Assembly (NCBI RefSeq): GCF_001423585.1
Contig: NZ_LMOP01000009.1
Location: forward strand, 235,496-299,495
DNA length: 64,000 nt
Origin: Xanthomonas sp. Leaf148
GTDB lineage: Bacteria > Pseudomonadota > Gammaproteobacteria > Xanthomonadales > Xanthomonadaceae
Reading direction: 5' to 3'
The notes under the pieces are model-generated. The model searched no databases. It was not told the DNA's origin and was given only the letters and a program-made list of their open reading frames with translations. Made by a program: the position numbers and the translations under genes. How positions within the stretch are numbered: the first letter of the stretch is position 1; each line of letters begins with the position of its first letter. Below, piece by piece: positions 63,268 to 64,000 of this stretch.

Positions 63268-64000
63268 GCCGCGCCATGCCGCTGTCGCAGCTGCTGCCGG
63301 ACCTGACGCTTGCGCGCGATGTGCAGGTGTCCGGCCTGGTGATGGATAGCCGTGCAGTGCGCGCAGGCGATGCGTTCGTGGCGATCGCCGGCTTCGGCGC
63401 GCATGGGCTGGGATTTGCCGAGCAGGCGCGCGCCAATGGTGCGGTAGCGGTGTTGTTCGAGCCGCCCGCGCCTGCCGATCTGCCGGCGCCTGCCGATGCG
63501 ATCGCCGTGCCCGGCTTGCGTGCGCGGCTTGGCAGCATGGCCGACCAGTTTCATGGTCATCCGTCGCGCACGCTGCGGATGGTGGGCGTCACCGGCACCA
63601 ACGGCAAGACCTCCACCGTGCAGCTGCTGGCGCAGGCGCTGACCTTGCTCGGCACGCCCACTGGCACGCTCGGGACGCTGGGCGTCGGCCTGTATGGCAG
63701 CGCCGTTCCGACCGGTTTCACCACGCCGCTGGTGCTGCCCACGCATGCGTTGCTGGCACAGCTGCGCGATGAAGGCGCGCAGGCCGCAGCGATGGAAGTG
63801 AGCTCGCACGCGCTCGATCAGGGCCGCGTGGATGCGGTGCATTTCGACGTGGCGGTGTTCACCAATCTCACTCGCGATCATCTCGATTATCACGGCGATA
63901 TGGCGCAGTACGGCGCGGCCAAGGCCAAGCTGTTCACGCGCGCCGGCTTGCAGGCTGCGGTGGTGAATCTGGACGACGCGTTCGGCCGCACGCTGTTCGC
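63264..64000 (+). CDS. murE: UDP-MurNAc-L-Ala-D-Glu ligase MurE (3' end beyond window)
   Basis: Cytoplasmic Mur ligase adding meso-diaminopimelate to the peptidoglycan stem. About 245 residues are present. The N-terminal domain has [19 protein letters not shown]; the central ATP-binding domain has [17 protein letters not shown] and [15 protein letters not shown], then [20 protein letters not shown]. It starts with GTG at 63264 overlapping the ftsI stop, giving the common [12 protein letters not shown]-terminus; ATG 63276 is an alternative. The C-terminal domain is outside the window. Confidence 0.96.
   Translation, partial: MSRAMPLSQLLPDLTLARDVQVSGLVMDSRAVRAGDAFVAIAGFGAHGLGFAEQARANGAVAVLFEPPAPADLPAPADAIAVPGLRARLGSMADQFHGHPSRTLRMVGVTGTNGKTSTVQLLAQALTLLGTPTGTLGTLGVGLYGSAVPTGFTTPLVLPTHALLAQLRDEGAQAAAMEVSSHALDQGRVDAVHFDVAVFTNLTRDHLDYHGDMAQYGAAKAKLFTRAGLQAAVVNLDDAFGRTLF

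Overview
The window is GC-rich, densely packed gammaproteobacterial chromosome. It looks like Xanthomonas, probably the campestris/arboricola group. The evidence is gene content and order (a xagABC-like glycan cluster beside a type I bcs cellulose operon, an Ax21-family protein, the rsmI-rnpB-mraZ order, a kdpFABCDE operon) and heptanucleotide GGGAATC-type arrays of the kind found in xanthomonads. No phage, IS transposase, tRNA, rRNA operon or CRISPR array was seen.

Layout. 1-3.3 kb: a truncated TonB-dependent siderophore receptor behind a phosphotransferase. 3.7-9.9 kb: exopolysaccharide genes, namely a GT2 enzyme, then a xagA/xagB/xagC-like operon closed by a GH113-like lipoprotein. 10.4-11.5 kb: pncB. 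11.7-23.0 kb: cellulose operon bcsD, a bcsP/bcsO-like gene, bcsA, bcsB, bcsZ, bcsC. 23.4-25.5 kb: a secreted PA-domain metallopeptidase with a small secreted partner. 26.2-30.5 kb: arsC, def, ettA and an rcnB-like gene. 30.7-40.2 kb: glyA, nrdR, a GNAT gene, ribD, then an FMN riboswitch with ribE, ribBX, ribH, nusB and thiL. 40.8-42.4 kb: a secreted S15-type hydrolase. 43.6-51.7 kb: kdpF-A-B-C-D-E. 51.7-56.6 kb: a D-lactate/glycolate-type FAD oxidase, a YdjM-like membrane protein, yraN and lpoA on the minus strand, then rsmI. 56.8-58.3 kb: rnpB, a complex repeat field and a ccdAB toxin-antitoxin pair. 58.3-59.1 kb: an NRDE protein. 59.4 kb to the end: the division/cell-wall (dcw) cluster mraZ, rsmH, ftsL, a repeat-built small ORF, ftsI and murE (cut by the window edge).

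How the genes work together. Two glycan secretion machines sit side by side. The cellulose synthase carries a PilZ c-di-GMP domain, while the XagB-like synthase carries an N-terminal MshEN/GSPII_E_N-like domain. Riboflavin synthesis is FMN-riboswitch controlled and uses a ribBX-type fusion whose C-terminal half lacks the GTP cyclohydrolase II signatures. The dcw cluster begins with a strong promoter candidate, a 10-bp-period repeat array that fits a MraZ operator, and a perfect DnaA box.

The least ordinary content is the DNA between and at the ends of genes. (i) Inverted heptamer-array elements lie at operon junctions and add repeat-encoded tails to RsmH and KdpC. (ii) A family of about 109-bp palindromic elements has 28-bp arms that differ between copies by compensatory changes. 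(iii) A 110-bp repeat field after rnpB contains a decayed copy of the 3' end of ccdB. (iv) A three-fold repeat ORF is fitted exactly between ftsL and ftsI by ATGA overlaps. All functional statements are read from sequence and recalled family knowledge; no database search was run.
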